A stretch of DNA of 64,000 bases from Cellulomonas soli (GTDB lineage Bacteria; Actinomycetota; Actinomycetes; Actinomycetales; Cellulomonadaceae). Of the stretch, positions 63,158 to 64,000 are shown in pieces. Positions within the stretch are counted from its first letter, which is position 1; every line of letters starts with the position of its first letter. The stretch covers positions 1,612,001-1,676,000 of the forward strand of contig NZ_JACBZJ010000001.1 in the NCBI RefSeq assembly GCF_013409305.1, in the 5' to 3' direction. A model generated the notes under the pieces. It was not told the origin of the DNA and did no database searches. It worked only from the letters and a program-made list of their open reading frames with translations. The translations under genes were made by a program, and so were the position numbers.

Positions 63158-63581
63158 CCGCCTGGTCGGTGCGGTCGGGACGCTCCTGGTCCTCAGCGGT
63201 GGGCTCGTGCTCTCCGGCTGCGGTTCACAGGGGGGTGGTGAACTGGTCGTGACCTACGCGGCTGCGGACGGATCGAGTCAGAGTGTCACTGTCCCGGTCG
63301 AGGAACCGCGGTGCACCGTCCTCGCGGGGACGTCGCTGCTGCGGGCTCCGAGTGGCGATGCCGTCATCACGGCCATGCCGGTCCACGGTTCGCCGGAGAA
63401 GTGGACGCTCTCGGTTGCGATCGGCGACGGGATGACCTTCGTCTCCGACGGGTCGTTCGACGCAGACGAGAGCGGCTTCACCGTGGACGAGCTGTCCGGG
63501 GTCGTCACGGCGACGGAGTCCGACGGCACGACCACCGGGATCTCGGCGGACGCGCACGTGTCCGGGCGGTTCGAGTGCTGA
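63150..63581 (+). CDS. Hypothetical lipoprotein
   Basis: A 143-residue protein. The signal peptide VGAVGTLLVLSGGLVLS ends in the lipobox LSGCGS, so it should be a lipid-anchored surface protein. The mature part is Thr/Ser/Gly/Asp-rich with beta strands (ELVVTYAAADGSSQSVTVP, WTLSVAIGDGMTFVSDG) and two further cysteines, near residues 54 and 143, that may pair. The shape is that of the small LppX/MPT63-like surface lipoproteins of actinobacteria, but I do not claim homology. ATG 63150 overlaps the preceding short frame. Confidence 0.78.
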   Translation: MGDRLVGAVGTLLVLSGGLVLSGCGSQGGGELVVTYAAADGSSQSVTVPVEEPRCTVLAGTSLLRAPSGDAVITAMPVHGSPEKWTLSVAIGDGMTFVSDGSFDADESGFTVDELSGVVTATESDGTTTGISADAHVSGRFEC

Positions 63582-63871
63582 GCGGCGAGGAGCCCGCCGC
63601 TTCTGGCCCGAGCAGCACCAAGGCCGTCGCGGTCGGCGTGATCGCTCTGGTCGCACTGGTGCTCAACCTCGTCGGCGGGTACTGGATCCCTGCCGCGATG
63701 TGCGTACTGCTTCTGGCCGCGGTCGTGACGTTCCTCTGGGGCCCGACGCTGGTCGGCGATCCCGGGCCGGGCCGCACGCGGGCGCGCCGGAGCGCGGCGG
63801 TGGGCGGCGCGGTCATCCTCCTGCTCACGCTCGGCTCGATCGTGGCGCACCTGGGCGCCGGGAGGTGGTAG
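63575..63871 (+). CDS. Small hypothetical membrane protein
   Basis: A 98-residue protein with three hydrophobic segments (VAVGVIALVALVLNLVGGYW, AAMCVLLLAAVVTFLWG and GGAVILLLTLGSIVAHLG) and a basic loop between the last two (GRTRARRSAA). GTG 63575 overlaps the lipoprotein stop by seven bases, so the two are coupled. I recognise no family. Confidence 0.7.
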   Translation: MLSGEEPAASGPSSTKAVAVGVIALVALVLNLVGGYWIPAAMCVLLLAAVVTFLWGPTLVGDPGPGRTRARRSAAVGGAVILLLTLGSIVAHLGAGRW

Positions 63872-63880
63872 GACGGACCG

Positions 63881-64000
63881 GTGACCGATGCGCCTGCCAC
63901 CCCGCCGTCCGACACCCCGACCTCCGCCGGCACCGAGCCGACCACCCCGTTCGCCTCGCTCGACGCGTACCTCGCTCTGCCGCGCCTGTCCGGCCTGCGC
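63881..64000 (+). CDS. Probable S9-family peptidase, N-terminal fragment cut by the window end
   Basis: Forty codons are present. A Thr/Pro-rich start is followed by FASLDAYLALPRLSGLR, the usual beginning of the beta-propeller in prolyl-oligopeptidase (S9) family proteins. GTG 63881 has GGAGGTGGTAGG upstream. The catalytic domain lies outside the window, so the call rests on this short match. Confidence 0.6.
   Translation, partial: MTDAPATPPSDTPTSAGTEPTTPFASLDAYLALPRLSGLR

Overview
The window is very GC-rich and gene-dense, with many GTG starts, ATGA/GTGA stop-start overlaps and almost no A/T-rich spacers. It carries a coproporphyrin-type haem cluster (hemA, hemE, hemG/hemY, hemC, hemD, hemB, hemL), CsoR-controlled copper export, a CopD-CtaG fusion and a beta-glucoside phosphotransferase system (PTS). 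This points to a chromosomal segment of an actinobacterium, most likely a Cellulomonas-like member of the Micrococcales; the genus is an inference from gene content and style. I saw no transposase, integrase, CRISPR array, tRNA or rRNA.

Layout. 1-4.7 kb: two tandem FAD-linked oxidase paralogues whose 72-bp upstream regions are also duplicated, an aldo/keto reductase and a small acyltransferase. 4.85-5.2 kb: a cyclic-di-GMP-I riboswitch with its own 53-codon gene and terminator. 5.3-10 kb: membrane proteins, including a flippase-like protein with a kinase-like middle and a CPBP protease. 10-11.8 kb: an ABC exporter pair. 11.8-15.1 kb: csoR-copZ-copA with a CsoR box. 15.3-19.4 kb: a TauE/SafE permease and a single-chain double ABC exporter with a decayed first ATPase. 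20-28.5 kb: haem biosynthesis, with hemA and hemE divergent across 44 bp. 28.6-31.2 kb: an unknown protein and purB. 31.4-35.8 kb: a five-gene DUF4129/MoxR/DUF58 operon. 35.9-38 kb: a WXG100-like protein paired with a membrane-anchored hydrolase, then a holin-like protein. 38.1-43.2 kb: hisC and a three-gene 2-oxoacid dehydrogenase operon. 43.2-47 kb: a rearranged patch with two sites sharing the same flanks but holding different genes, including an aldo/keto reductase gene and its nearly identical, internally deleted copy. 47-52 kb: a PadR-type regulator, a 6-phospho-beta-glucosidase, a methyltransferase, a Fic protein and a lipoprotein. 52.1-59.4 kb: the PTS region. 59.4-64 kb: a Rieske lipoprotein, CopD-CtaG, RidA, small membrane proteins and the start of a probable S9 peptidase.

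The most interesting unit is 52.1-59.4 kb. A LicT/BglG-family antiterminator gene (58220) sits downstream of a beta-glucoside permease and a GH1 enzyme, and the leader of that operon carries an RNA-antiterminator (RAT) hairpin overlapping a terminator. A second RAT-terminator of the same design lies in the leader of the divergent ptsH-ptsI operon, which encodes the general PTS phosphocarriers. LicT-type proteins are normally controlled by HPr and EIIB phosphorylation, so the layout predicts a loop in which the antiterminator controls the enzymes that control it. An orphan EIIB domain (59085) overlaps the end of licT and may add another phosphorylation input.

Several genes appear to be transcribed as leaderless mRNAs: a TAnnnT -10 hexamer lies 6-7 bases before the start codon at 4107, 35855, 46959 (minus), 47072, 49689 and 60473.
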